A DNA stretch of 61,068 nucleotides, from assembly GCA_020199905.1 (NCBI GenBank), contig JAIVJS010000001.1, forward strand, positions 1 through 61,068. Reading direction: 5' to 3'. This document shows, one piece after another, positions 43,729-53,038 of the stretch. Each line of letters starts with the position of its first letter. Positions within the stretch are counted from its first letter, which is position 1. The notes under the pieces were generated by a model. It worked only from the letters and a program-made list of their open reading frames with translations, searched no databases and was not told the DNA's origin. Made by a program: the position numbers and the translations under genes. The stretch comes from Acidobacteriota bacterium. GTDB taxonomy: Bacteria > Acidobacteriota > Thermoanaerobaculia > UBA5066 > Gp7-AA6.

Positions 43729-44012
43729 TCGCGGTCGCGCGAACCGCCGGCGGACCGGCCGGCCCGTTCCCGGAGGCGATGACTCGCCGAGGCGTCGAGG
43801 TCGAGCCCGTAGACCTTCTTCAGCTCCCGGATCCTCGAGCGCGTTTCCTTTCCGAAGGGCGCCTTCCCGTCGAAGGCATGGAGGACGACCCCTTCCAGCA
43901 GGTCTCCCAGGGAAATGTCGTGGTACTCGGCCAGAGCCTTGAGCACCTTCAGGATCCTCTTCTCTATCCGGACGCCCGTCTGAACTCTTTCGACCTCTAT
44001 CGGAGCCTTCAT
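43722..44012 (-). CDS. Small conserved hypothetical protein
   Basis: A 96-residue protein reading MKAPIEVERVQTGVRIEKRI at the start, then LKALAEYHDISLGDLLEGVV and KVYGLDLDASASHRLRERAG. I recall this as a conserved but unnamed family. The first half could form a ribbon-helix-helix (a strand, then two helices), which would fit a DNA-binding or antitoxin-like role, but no toxin gene is next to it. The C-terminal 15 residues are Arg/Ser/Gly-rich. Its 3' end overlaps that of the VIT gene by seven bases. Confidence 0.65.
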   Translation of the reverse strand: MKAPIEVERVQTGVRIEKRILKVLKALAEYHDISLGDLLEGVVLHAFDGKAPFGKETRSRIRELKKVYGLDLDASASHRLRERAGRSAGGSRDRDQ

Positions 44013-44093
44013 CCCGCGAATCTATCCGAACCCCGCGGAAGTGCTGCCGGCCTGTGCCGGGTCGGTGGCATCGGACTCGCTTGAACTGCCTCG

Positions 44094-44806
44094 ATGGCGC
44101 ACTCATCCGGCGGTGAACAGGCGGCTGCGTCGCCGCCGCCCCTCCCGCGGGCGATTCCGATTTCGGGCGAGGTCCTGCCGCCTGTCGGCATGGGAACATG
44201 GCAGACGTTTGACGTGAGCCCTTCCGCCACCCGGCGCCGGCCGCTCGAGGGGGTCCTGCGCCGGTTCGTCGAAAAAGGCGGGCGCTTCATCGACTCCTCT
44301 CCGATGTACGGCCGTTCGGAAGAGATGGTGGGAAATCTCTGCGCGACGCTGGGTGAGGCCGATTTCTTCCTCGCCACCAAGGTGTGGACTCGGGGACGCC
44401 GGGCCGGCATCGAGCAGATGGAGCGCTCGGCGTCGCTTCTCCGGAAGTCTCCGATCGACCTGATGCAGGTCCACAACCTGCTCGATGCGGCGACGCATCT
44501 GCCGGTTCTCCGCGAGTGGAAGGCGCAGGGGAGGATCCGTTACCTCGGGATCACCCACTACGCCTCGAGCGCCCATCCCGACGTGGAAGCCCTGCTCCGG
44601 CGCGAGCCGCTCGATTTTCTTCAGATCAATGACTCGCCCGTCGAGCCCGAGGCGGGAGAGAGGCTGCTGCCCCTGGCGGCCGGGAGGGGAGTGGCGGTCA
44701 TCGCCAACCGCCCGTTCGGCGGGGGAGAGCCCCTGCGGCGCGCCGCCCGCAAGCCGCTTCCCTCCCGTCGCGCGGGAGCTCGCGTGTACGTCCTGGCCCC
44801 AGCTCC
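44094..44806 (+). pseudogene. Truncated aldo/keto reductase
   Basis: The frame from the ATG at 44094 reads a proline-rich lead, then PPVGMGTWQTFDV, GGRFIDSSPMYGRSEEMVG, FFLATKVWTRG, DLMQVHNLLD and RIRYLGITHYASSAHPD. This is an aldo/keto reductase barrel with the catalytic Asp-Tyr part (DSSPMYG) and Lys. One extra base near 44763 breaks the frame: skipping it restores PVARELACTSWPQL, the late barrel helix. At about 44800 the similarity ends abruptly and the DNA becomes the antisense of the hybrid kinase gene. About 80 C-terminal residues, including cofactor contacts, are lost. A Tat-like signal is not evident. Confidence 0.7.
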
Positions 44807-46455
44807 GGGCCGCTGTAGACGGCGCGGACGTCGTGGCCGTTCATCTCCAGCAGCCTCGCGAGTCCGTCCGCGGAATCGACGCTGTCGTCGACCACCAGGA
44901 CTCGAAGCGAAGGTCCCTCCCTCGGGGCGACGTTCGCCTCGGGAACGTCCCGCTCGGCCGCGGGAGTGAGTGCCGGAAGCCACACGACGACCTCCGCGCC
45001 CCGTCCCCGGCCCTCGGAGAACGCCTGCACGCGGCCGCCATGGAGCTCGACCAGGCTTCGCACGAGAGTGAGCCCGAGGCCGAGTCCCCCCTCGGGCCGG
45101 TCGAGCGACCGGTCCTCCTGGACGAAGACGTCGAAGACCTGAGGCAGGAGCTCGGGATCGATCCCGCGGCCCGAGTCGCGCACCCGGATGACCGCGTCTT
45201 CTCCTTCCCGGGCGGCGGTCAGAGAAATCTTCGCGGCTTCGGGGCTGAACTTCGACGAGTTGTTCAGGAGATTCGCGACGACCTGCGCGAGGCGATTCAG
45301 ATCGGCGTTCACCCACAGCGCCTCGAGAGGCAGCTCGGTGGAGACCTCCTGCCGCCGCGCCTGAAGGACGGGGCGCGTGATGTCGAGCGCGAGAGTGACC
45401 GCCGCCGCCAGCTCGATCGGCTGCGTCCGGAGCGTCACTTTCCCCTGCGTGATCCGCGACACGTCGAGAAGGTCGTCGACGATGCGCGTCAAGTGCGTCG
45501 CCTGCCGCGATATCACCTCGCGGCTCCACTCGAGAGTCGGCTCGGTCAGCTCCCGGGTCCTGAGAATCTGGACGGCGTTCATGATCGCGCCCAGAGGATT
45601 TCGAAGCTCGTGCGCGAGCATCGCGAGGAACTCGTCCTTCCGGCGGGACGCCTGCCGCAGCTCCGACTCCGCCGCCTTCCTCTCCGTGATGTCCCGGGTG
45701 AAGCAGCGTGTGTGCACGAACTCGCCGTCGACGAACTTGACGTTGGAGTAAATCGAGACATTCCGGATCGAGCCATCCTTGCAGCGCAACCGCGCTTCGT
45801 GGTTGCGGAGCGTCTCGTTTCTCGCGAGGCGGTCCAGGATCTCCTCGATGACGTGCGTGTCGGCATGGAACTCGCTGATGTGATGCCCGACGTATTCCTC
45901 GCGGGAATATCCGAGCATGTCGAGCTCCGCCTTGTTCGCCCAGAGGATGCGTCCGTCGGCGCCCACCCAGTGCAGGGCGACGGCGGCGTTCTCCACGAAA
46001 TCTTCGAGCTCCTGCGTGCGGACGATGAGCTCGGACTCCATTCGCTTGCGTTCCCCGATGTCGCGGAGGATCGACACATGCCGTCCGGGCGCGATCTCCG
46101 CGACCGCGGCAAACTCCACGGTCTTCAACTGTCCGTCGGGCCGGAGCAACCGGAACTCTCCCCGGACATGCTTCTGTCGCCGGAACTGCGCCCAGGCTCC
46201 CTGCACGTCGTAGCCGGGCTCGCAGAAATCGGAAACCCGCCGCCCCAGAATCGCCTCGCGCGGGATGCCCAGGAGCTCCGCTGCCGCGGGGTTCGTGTCG
46301 ACGTAGCGGCCCTCGTCGTCGGTGACCATGATCGCGTCGAGCGCGCCCGCGAAAATGGCGCGAAGCTCGTCCGCCGTCAGATCGCCGGCGGCGCCGTCGG
46401 GCACGACGATGGCTGCCGCAGGCAGCGGCGAGAGGAAAGAATCGTCCGGTTCCAT
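44698..46455 (-). CDS. Hybrid histidine kinase with truncated receiver domain
   Basis: A 585-residue frame. Two PAS domains (about 25-140 and 150-265) precede the HisKA box AHELRNPLGA, with His near residue 282. The ATPase domain has NNSSKFSP, DSGRGIDP and GLGLGLTLVRSLVELHGGRV. The receiver domain begins RVLVVDDSVDSADGLARLLE but stops matching after VYSGPEL (near 44806), before its phosphorylatable Asp. The last 35 or so residues are read from the antisense of the aldo/keto reductase and are Arg-rich noise. The kinase core looks intact, so it could still signal, but not through its own receiver. It is closely related in design to the kinase at 24703-26883. Confidence 0.82.
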   Translation of the reverse strand: MEPDDSFLSPLPAAAIVVPDGAAGDLTADELRAIFAGALDAIMVTDDEGRYVDTNPAAAELLGIPREAILGRRVSDFCEPGYDVQGAWAQFRRQKHVRGEFRLLRPDGQLKTVEFAAVAEIAPGRHVSILRDIGERKRMESELIVRTQELEDFVENAAVALHWVGADGRILWANKAELDMLGYSREEYVGHHISEFHADTHVIEEILDRLARNETLRNHEARLRCKDGSIRNVSIYSNVKFVDGEFVHTRCFTRDITERKAAESELRQASRRKDEFLAMLAHELRNPLGAIMNAVQILRTRELTEPTLEWSREVISRQATHLTRIVDDLLDVSRITQGKVTLRTQPIELAAAVTLALDITRPVLQARRQEVSTELPLEALWVNADLNRLAQVVANLLNNSSKFSPEAAKISLTAAREGEDAVIRVRDSGRGIDPELLPQVFDVFVQEDRSLDRPEGGLGLGLTLVRSLVELHGGRVQAFSEGRGRGAEVVVWLPALTPAAERDVPEANVAPREGPSLRVLVVDDSVDSADGLARLLEMNGHDVRAVYSGPELGPGRTRELPRDGREAACGRRAAGALPRRTGGWR

Positions 46456-46554
46456 GGAATTGATCTTCGGTCTGAGCCTCTCCGAAAAGGCCGGGACGCT
46501 CTGTACGGAAACGTACCGTTTTGGAGGGGCCGCTCATTCTAACGTGCGCCCACA

Positions 46555-47061
46555 GTGCTGCCCCCAGGCCGAGAGCTCGACACCACGCTGTCGCTACTTT
46601 TGAACGGAGAGACCCGGCGCAATCCGCCGGCGTACTCGACGAGCCCTCTGGCGGCCGATCGGCTGCTGCGCCGCATGGCGCGTCAGGGGATTTCGGCACG
46701 CGTCGAGGAGTGGGGAAACCTGTGGTACTGCACCCTCCTGCAGGGGGAATCGCGCCTGTCGTCGGGCAGCGGTGAGACGCGTCCCCTCGCGATCTCTCGC
46801 GCCGTGGTCAGCTGCCGGTTCGCGGTTCCGCCGCCCGTGAAACAGGGCCCGCCGACGAAGAGCGATCGGTTCATCCCGCGGCCGGCGACGGAGGAGTCGC
46901 GGCAGTGCGAAGTCTGCGGAAGCCCGCTCAATCCGGCCCGGGCGCGCGCGACCCTCCGGCGCATCTGCAATGTCTGCAGCTGGAAGCGGGACAAAGAGCG
47001 CCTCTCGGAGCCCCGCCTCCCGCCTCCCGAGACGAATCGGCGGGGTCCCTCGGCGAGCTGA
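46555..47061 (+). CDS. Hypothetical protein with C-terminal zinc ribbon
   Basis: A 168-residue protein starting at a GTG. The N-terminal 90 residues have alternating hydrophobic patterns around a WGNLWYCTLLQGESR core but no motif I know. Residues about 117-145 form a CEVC-x17-CNVC zinc ribbon. A charged, disordered tail follows. It is divergent from the hybrid kinase gene; the 99-base gap contains a small GTACG-GAAA-CGTAC inverted repeat near 46503-46516. Function unknown; nucleic-acid binding is possible but not shown. Confidence 0.55.
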   Translation: MLPPGRELDTTLSLLLNGETRRNPPAYSTSPLAADRLLRRMARQGISARVEEWGNLWYCTLLQGESRLSSGSGETRPLAISRAVVSCRFAVPPPVKQGPPTKSDRFIPRPATEESRQCEVCGSPLNPARARATLRRICNVCSWKRDKERLSEPRLPPPETNRRGPSAS

Positions 47062-47094
47062 CCGACTGCCCCGGCGCCTGCGCCGGCGGCCTTC

Positions 47095-48363
47095 ATGAGA
47101 CCATCCGGCATGCCTCGGGGATCGGGGATTCGCGTTCCCGGCACTCTCTTTCTCGCCGGCTGCATCGCTGTCTCGGGAACGCTCCTGGCCTTCGAGCCGC
47201 CTTCTCCCTCTGCGTTCCGCTCGGGTTTCGAGGCGCAATTTCCAAAGGCGGACGCCAATGGCCCGGCGCTCGAGCTCGAATCCCTCGCCGCGTCGATGGG
47301 AATCGACCTCGCCCCGAAGGACGCGTTGAAGAGAGTGCGTCCTACGGAGGAGCAGGCGGCGGCTTACGTCGGCCCCGGAGAGTACCTGGAGGGACAGCTG
47401 AAGGGCGCCGGTGAGCGGATCGCCGCCCCGACCGTCGCCGTCAGCCGATTCCTGGAGGACCACGCGAGCGCGCTCGACGGCGCGAAATTCCTCCTCCTTC
47501 GGAGCGAGCCCCGGTGGGAGATGGATGTGACGATCGGACTGCGCGGCCCGATGGCGAACGTTCTCGGCCACATGCGTCTTCAGCGGCTCCTCTTGACGCG
47601 GGCGCTTCTGGAAGCGAGCGACGGCCGGCCGGACGACGCGATTCAGACGCTCGAAGCGTCGTGGCGTCTGAATGAATCGCTGGCGTCCAGGCCTGACTTC
47701 CTGAGCCACCTCATCGTGGTCGCAATCGCGAGGCTCCAGGCGGGAGTCCTCCGGAAGGTGGACTCGCCCGCGTACGGCTGGTCCGACCGGCTGCGGGACG
47801 GGAAGCTCTTCGCGGGATACCTGACGGGGCTTCAGAACGAGTTCTGGTGGAATCCCGACCATCGCGATCTGACGGGAGAGAGCGGAGCGACCGGCCGGGT
47901 GTGGAGGAATCTCGCCGACCGGCTTCAACGCGGCGACGTCTGCCGGTGGACGCCGGCGTCCATGAACGAAGTCTGGTACGAGGCTTTCGCGAGCGAGATC
48001 CCCGATGACGAGCAGCAAATCATGGACATCACCGCGATGCCCAGTCTGAAGAACAGCTTTTTCCGCTGGAGGCGATATCTTATCGACGCGGAGCTGACCG
48101 CTCTCATCCTCGACGCCCGGGGGGAGCGGGCCGCCTCGCGCCGGCACGACTGGCCAGCAGAACTGCTGAAGGCGGGTCGCGGAGTGTGCGCGGACGGGAA
48201 GTGGTCCTACAGGGTTGCGCCCAACGGGACCGCCACGATCGCCCTCGAGAGCGACGTCGGGGAGCCCGGCTCCTCTCCCTTCCAGCTCCCGCTCGCCTTC
48301 ACAGCCGGCATTCCGGCCGCGCCGCGAAAGGCTTCCGCGCGAAGCCCGGAGCCCGTGTTCTAG
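47095..48363 (+). CDS. Exported or membrane-anchored hypothetical protein
   Basis: A 422-residue protein with an N-terminal hydrophobic segment (VPGTLFLAGCIAVSGTLLAF) that could be a signal anchor. The rest is mostly helical and Trp/Arg-rich, with blocks such as LQRLLLTRALLEASDGRPDD (a TPR-like helix pair) and WEMDVTIGLRGPMANVLGHM. I do not recognise a family. It lies 33 bases after the zinc-ribbon gene in the same direction, so they may form an operon. It overlaps the 3' end of the convergent S9 peptidase by four bases. Function unknown. Confidence 0.6.
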   Translation: MRPSGMPRGSGIRVPGTLFLAGCIAVSGTLLAFEPPSPSAFRSGFEAQFPKADANGPALELESLAASMGIDLAPKDALKRVRPTEEQAAAYVGPGEYLEGQLKGAGERIAAPTVAVSRFLEDHASALDGAKFLLLRSEPRWEMDVTIGLRGPMANVLGHMRLQRLLLTRALLEASDGRPDDAIQTLEASWRLNESLASRPDFLSHLIVVAIARLQAGVLRKVDSPAYGWSDRLRDGKLFAGYLTGLQNEFWWNPDHRDLTGESGATGRVWRNLADRLQRGDVCRWTPASMNEVWYEAFASEIPDDEQQIMDITAMPSLKNSFFRWRRYLIDAELTALILDARGERAASRRHDWPAELLKAGRGVCADGKWSYRVAPNGTATIALESDVGEPGSSPFQLPLAFTAGIPAAPRKASARSPEPVF

Positions 48364-50262
48364 CGCTCCCTCACGCGCGAGAGAGGACCGAGGCGGAGGT
48401 GTGACGGCCCGCTCGTTCTTTTCGGGGCGTTGTTTCCCGCTTCCCGTTTTCCTTTTCCCGGGCCCAGGTACCTCTCGAGCCAGCCGAGCACCTCTCCGTA
48501 CCAGTGCTTCGAGTTCTGCGGCTTGAGGACCCAGTGGTTTTCGTCAGGATACGAGACGAGCCTCGCCGGAATTCCCTTGGCCGTCAGCACGCCGTAGAGC
48601 TCGAGCCCCTGCGTCAGCGGCACACGGAAATCCTTTTCGTTGTGGATCACGAGCATCGGCGTTTTAAAGTCCTTCGCGTAGCGGTTGGGGCTCCAGCGCT
48701 CGACGTTCTCGAGATTCGTCCACGGATACCCGCCGTAGGAATGCTGGCGTCCGAATGTGTCGTCGGAAGCGGACTGTCCGAGCAGGTCATACACGCCGGC
48801 GTGGCTCACGAGCGTCGCGAATCGGTCCGTGTGCCCCTCGATCCAGTCGACCAGGTAACCGCCGTAGGAGCCTCCCGCCGCCGCCATCCGCGACGCGTCG
48901 ACGTTGCCCTGACTGATCAGGAAGTCCGTCGCCTTCATCACGTCGGTGAACGGCTTGTCGGCATGGGCGCCGAGGATCGACTCGACCCACGGTTGGCCGA
49001 AGCTCGACGAGCCGTGGAAGTTGACCATCGCGACGATATAACCCGGCGCGGCGAAGGCGTGCGCGTTCCACCGGAAATTGAATGCGTCGCCGAACGTGCC
49101 GATAGGGCCGCCGTGCACGAGCTGGACGAGGGGGTATTTCTTGGAGGCGTCGAATCCCGGGGGACAGACGACGAACATCTGGACCGGGTCGCCGCCGGCG
49201 CCGGGAAACGTGACCTCCCGGACCTCGCCGAGATCCCAGGAGGCGGCGCGCGCTTCGTTCGTCGTCGTCAGGGTTCGGATGTTGTTTCCGTCGAGACCGA
49301 CGACGGCGAGCTCCGGCGGGCGCGAGATCGTGCTCGACGCGATCACCGCGCGGCCGTCCCGCGTCGGCTCGGCGGCGGTGACGGTCCCGCCCCGGTAGAC
49401 GAGCTGAGGCGTTCCGCCGGCAGCGGGGATGGTGTAGAGGTTGCCGCGGGCCCGGACTTCCGCCCTGAGAAGGAGGCGTTTGCCGTCCGGGGTCCAGCGC
49501 CACGCGCCGGCGGAATCCGTCCACGCCTCGGTCAGAACGCGCGTCCTGCCGGTCGTAAGATCGAGGACCGCGAGCCGGACGCGGTCCGGCCAGTCTTCCG
49601 CCCGGACTCGCAGGCCGTAGGCTATGGTCTTTCCGTCGGGGCTGAAGACGGGGTCGGTGTCGTCCCCCGCGTTCGAGGCTGTCAGGTCCTTCACCTCGCC
49701 GCCGGCGGTCGAGACCGAGAACAGATCGGCGTTCACCGTCGCGTACGGCTCCGGCGACGCGTTCGCCTGGAACACGACGGTCGACCCGTCCGGGGAGATG
49801 GTGTAGGAGCCGGCGCCCGTCTGGAAATCGAAGAGGCGTCGGGAGCCGGGCGTCAGGTCGGTCGCCTGTCGGGTGTCGACGTCGACCAGAAAGAGATGGG
49901 GGAACTCGCCGTCGGTCAGCCACCGGTCCCAGAATCGATAGAGGCGGGGAGACGAAGGCGATCCGCCGGCCGTCCGGGTTCCAGACCGGGGAGGAATCCG
50001 ACGCCTTGTTGGAGGTGAGCCGGCGCGGCCGCCCTCCCGCGAGCGGAACGATCCAGAGGTCTCCGTTTCCCCGGTTTTCCTCGACGTCGTACGTCGTGAC
50101 CGTGTAGACGACCAGCATTCCGTCGGGAGACAGCGCGGGCGAAGCGACCCGCTGGACCGCCCAGAGCTCGTCGGCCGTGAAGGGCTTCTTCTCCGCGACC
50201 GCCGTCCCCGAAATCAGCGCGAGAAGAACGGCGAGAACGACCCACAGCCGGGGCTGAGCCAT
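48360..50262 (-). pseudogene. S9-family peptidase with one frameshift
   Basis: Two overlapping minus-strand frames make one prolyl-oligopeptidase-family exopeptidase of about 633 residues. The start at 50262 gives a signal peptide (VVLAVLLALISGTAVA) and propeller strands to RRIAFVS. A single-base difference in a CCCC run (about 49945-49949) then shifts the frame to RLYRFWDRWLTDGEFPHLFL and onward. The catalytic domain is intact: nucleophile in GGSYGGYLVDW, Asp in NEKDFRVPL, His in DENHW. Members cut dipeptides or acyl-amino acids from peptides, usually in the periplasm. A one-base change in a short homopolymer could be a real mutation or a sequencing error; otherwise the gene looks healthy. 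Confidence 0.8.
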
Positions 50263-50343
50263 CGAGACCTCCCTGATCGTTCGTCTGGAAGGCGGATTCT
50301 GCCACCGCCCACAGTCTGACCCGGATCGGTTGAGAGCTCGCAG

Positions 50344-52284
50344 CTAAGCCCTCTTCTTCCCCGTGATCTCCGCGAAAAAGGCCCGGCTGTCCACGGCCCG
50401 TCCGAGAAACCGCTCGACGAGTTCCCGCGCCGGCTCTTCGCCGCCTCGGGCGAGGATCGTCTGGCGGTAGCGCAGTCCCACCTCGGGGTCCATGAGGTCG
50501 TCTCCGTAGGCCGACAGCATGTCGAGCGCCAGCACCTCAGCCCACATGTAGCCGTAGTACCCCGCCGCGTACCCGTCGGCGATGTGCGCGAAGGTCCCCG
50601 GAAACGAGGTCCCCTCCTCGTGGCCGAGAGCGGTGGCGCCTTCCATCCGTTTCCAGGTCTCGAGCGCGCCTTCCGGATTTTCCCCGGCGAGCGCCATGTC
50701 GTAGTCGGAGTAGAGAAGCTGCCGCGCGTAGAGGATCCCCTGGCCGAATCGCCTCGCCGCGTCGAGCCGCTCCACGAGCGACCGGTCGATCGCGGGGCAT
50801 TCCGGGCACGCCTTTCCGAGAGTTCGGAGGCTCTCGTAGCGCCGCGCCCACTCCTCGTGGATCTGCGAAGGCGCCTCGACGAAGTCGCGTTGCACAGACG
50901 TTCCGGCGTGGTGGTTGTACTGGGTCTCGGAGAGGACGCCGTGGAGCACGTGGCCGAGCTCGTGGAAGAACGTCTCGAGCTCGTCGTGCGTGAATCCGCT
51001 GCGGTCGAAGTTGGCGACCAGGGCCGAGATCGGCGTGCGGCCGAACCTGCGGCTCACGCCCCGGACCGGCCAGGCCGCGGCGTGCTTGAACTTGCCATCG
51101 CGCGGAAACAGATCCATGTAGACGCCTCCGAGAAGCCGCAGCGTCCCGGCCTCCCTCACGTCGAAATAGCGGACGTCCGGATGCCAGAGGGGGACCGCGG
51201 CCCGTTCGAAGCGGATCCGGTACAGACGCTCGCAGACGCCGAGGACCCAGTCGATCGTCCGCTCGATCGGAAAGAACTTCCGCAGCTCTTCCTGGTCGAC
51301 CCGGTAGCGGCGCTCCCGAACGCGTTCCGTGTAGTACGACAGATCCCACCGGTGGAGGCGCGTTTCTTCGAGCGCTGTGCCTGTGAGCTCCGCCTTGATC
51401 GCGCGGAGGTCGGCGAGGTCTCTCTGTTCCGCGCCCGCGACCACCTCACGAACGTCGTCCAGAAACCGCCGAACGGTCTCCGGGTTCCCGACCATGCGCC
51501 GTCGCGTGACGTAGTGGGCGTAGCTGCCGACCCCATAGAGCCCGGCGATCTCCCGGCGAAGCCGCACCATCTCGTCTAGAAGCGCGAGATTCTCAGGCGT
51601 GCCGCGATTCGTGTACGCGACGTAATACCTGCGGCGGGCCGATTCGTTTTCCGCGTTGGCCATGAATGGAACGTACTCGGGGGAGTCGAAGCCGACGACC
51701 GCGTTTCCCTCCGGGTCGCGTTCGACGCGGTCGAGCCAGGCCCGGGGCAGGCCGGCGGTCTCCTCCGGGCGGAAGGTGAGACGGGCCTCGTTCTCGCGGA
51801 TGTGCTTCTCGAAATCCTGAGCGATCTCGCTGATTCTCTCGTCGATCTCGCGGACTCGCCGCCGCTTCTCGGACGGCAGCGACACGCCGCTGTCCTCAAA
51901 AGACTCGAGCAGGTCCTTCTGAAGCCGAACCTGCGCGGGGGAGGCGGGGCGGACCGCGCGAACGCGATCGTAGAGCTTCTCGTTCTGGAAGATCTCGCTC
52001 TCGAAGCTCGAGAGCTCGATCATCACGGCATCCGCCGCGTCGCGGACTCTCCGGTCGGGATGCACGTTGTTGAGAATCGAAATGGGTCCGGTAACGTCCT
52101 CGAGCGCGATCGAATCGCGGTCCCACTGCTCGAGGATGTTCTCAGGAGTGAGCGCGTCCAGAGGGACTTCCTGCATTCGCGCGACCTGCTCTCTCGCGGC
52201 GCGGAGGGTCTCGCGCCAGGAGGCCGTCAGCGTCACGTCGTCGAGGATGGGAATCGTGATGCGTTCCGGGGGAGGGAAGGACAT
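50344..52284 (-). CDS. M3-family oligopeptidase
   Basis: A 646-residue zinc metallopeptidase of the thimet oligopeptidase/oligopeptidase A type, cytoplasmic, as no signal is present. The zinc site is FHELGHVLHG (HExxH, near residue 445) with the distal Glu in FVEAPSQIHEEW. The N-terminal two-thirds is the usual long helical region. It degrades peptides shorter than about 20 residues, complementing the S9 peptidase next to it, which lies downstream on the same strand 81 bases away. The ATG at 52284 is the only plausible start, and GGAGGGAAGG precedes it. Confidence 0.93.
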   Translation of the reverse strand: MSFPPPERITIPILDDVTLTASWRETLRAAREQVARMQEVPLDALTPENILEQWDRDSIALEDVTGPISILNNVHPDRRVRDAADAVMIELSSFESEIFQNEKLYDRVRAVRPASPAQVRLQKDLLESFEDSGVSLPSEKRRRVREIDERISEIAQDFEKHIRENEARLTFRPEETAGLPRAWLDRVERDPEGNAVVGFDSPEYVPFMANAENESARRRYYVAYTNRGTPENLALLDEMVRLRREIAGLYGVGSYAHYVTRRRMVGNPETVRRFLDDVREVVAGAEQRDLADLRAIKAELTGTALEETRLHRWDLSYYTERVRERRYRVDQEELRKFFPIERTIDWVLGVCERLYRIRFERAAVPLWHPDVRYFDVREAGTLRLLGGVYMDLFPRDGKFKHAAAWPVRGVSRRFGRTPISALVANFDRSGFTHDELETFFHELGHVLHGVLSETQYNHHAGTSVQRDFVEAPSQIHEEWARRYESLRTLGKACPECPAIDRSLVERLDAARRFGQGILYARQLLYSDYDMALAGENPEGALETWKRMEGATALGHEEGTSFPGTFAHIADGYAAGYYGYMWAEVLALDMLSAYGDDLMDPEVGLRYRQTILARGGEEPARELVERFLGRAVDSRAFFAEITGKKRA

Positions 52285-52373
52285 TCGGTGGAAGCTAACC
52301 GAAATCCGGGGGATTCGTCTCAGTTTTCGGGCTTCCGTTTTCCGTCATCCGCCCGGCCTGCTATCTTCGGCCG

Positions 52374-52811
52374 ATGCGCGTTCGGCTCGTCTCCGGCTCG
52401 CACTTTGCCGCGGCTCACCGTCTTCACAGGGAAGCCTGGGACGACGAGACGAACCGCCGCGTCTTCGACAAGTGCAACAATCCCCATGGTCATGGACATA
52501 CGTATGAGCTCGAGATCACGGTCGAGGGCGACGTCGACCCGGAATCGGGGTACGTCATGGATTTCGGAGAGCTGAAGCGCACGGTCGAGGACGCCGTGAT
52601 CCGAAAGGTCAACCGGCGCCACTTGAATCACGATGTTCCCTTTCTGTCGGGGGTCAACCCGACGGCGGAAAACATCGCGGTCGCCATCTGGGGGCAGCTC
52701 GAAAGCCGCGTCGCGCCCGCCCGGCTCGTCCGCGTCAGCCTGAACGAGACGGCCAGGAATCGGGTCGTCTACGAGGGCCCCCGGACGGCGATCTCGGGGA
52801 GCGAGCGGTGA
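52374..52811 (+). CDS. queD: 6-carboxytetrahydropterin synthase / PTPS family
   Basis: A 145-residue enzyme that converts dihydroneopterin triphosphate, in queuosine (QueD) or pterin synthesis. The zinc ligands are His in SHFAAAHRLH and the pair in NPHGHGHTYELEITVEG. The catalytic blocks are FDKCNNPHGHGH (Cys nucleophile) and LNHDVPFLSGVNPTAENIAV, and the late Glu lies in VSLNETARN. Whether it is QueD or a PTPS cannot be settled from sequence; no other queuosine gene is near. It overlaps the next start by four bases and begins an operon with pspC-like and surE genes. Confidence 0.88.
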   Translation: MRVRLVSGSHFAAAHRLHREAWDDETNRRVFDKCNNPHGHGHTYELEITVEGDVDPESGYVMDFGELKRTVEDAVIRKVNRRHLNHDVPFLSGVNPTAENIAVAIWGQLESRVAPARLVRVSLNETARNRVVYEGPRTAISGSER

Positions 52812-53038
52812 GCGCGCTCCCTCCCGCGGATCCCGGCCGCCGGCGCCTGACTCGTTCGAGCCGGCACCGGATGATCGCGGGCGTGTGCGGGGGCCTGGCC
52901 GAGTATCTCGGCATGGACGTCACCCTGGTGCGAGTGCTCTACGTGATCGTCTCGATCGTCTCGGCGGCGTTCCCGGGCATCCTCGCGTACATCGTTCTCA
53001 TGTTCGTGATGCCCCGGGCGGACGCCGCCGCTCCGTGA
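52808..53038 (+). CDS. PspC-domain small membrane protein
   Basis: A 76-residue protein beginning at a GTG that overlaps the queD stop. It has the PspC core RSSRHRMIAGVCGGLAEYLG, then one long hydrophobic segment (VRVLYVIVSIVSAAFPGILAYIVLMFVMP). PspC proteins are membrane components of envelope stress systems, but stand-alone copies like this are widespread with unknown roles. The stop overlaps the start of surE. Confidence 0.88.
   Translation: MSALPPADPGRRRLTRSSRHRMIAGVCGGLAEYLGMDVTLVRVLYVIVSIVSAAFPGILAYIVLMFVMPRADAAAP

Noticed and set aside
43722..44012. Antitoxin of a toxin-antitoxin pair
   Set aside because: The protein could be ribbon-helix-helix, but no small toxin-like gene is next to it in the same direction.
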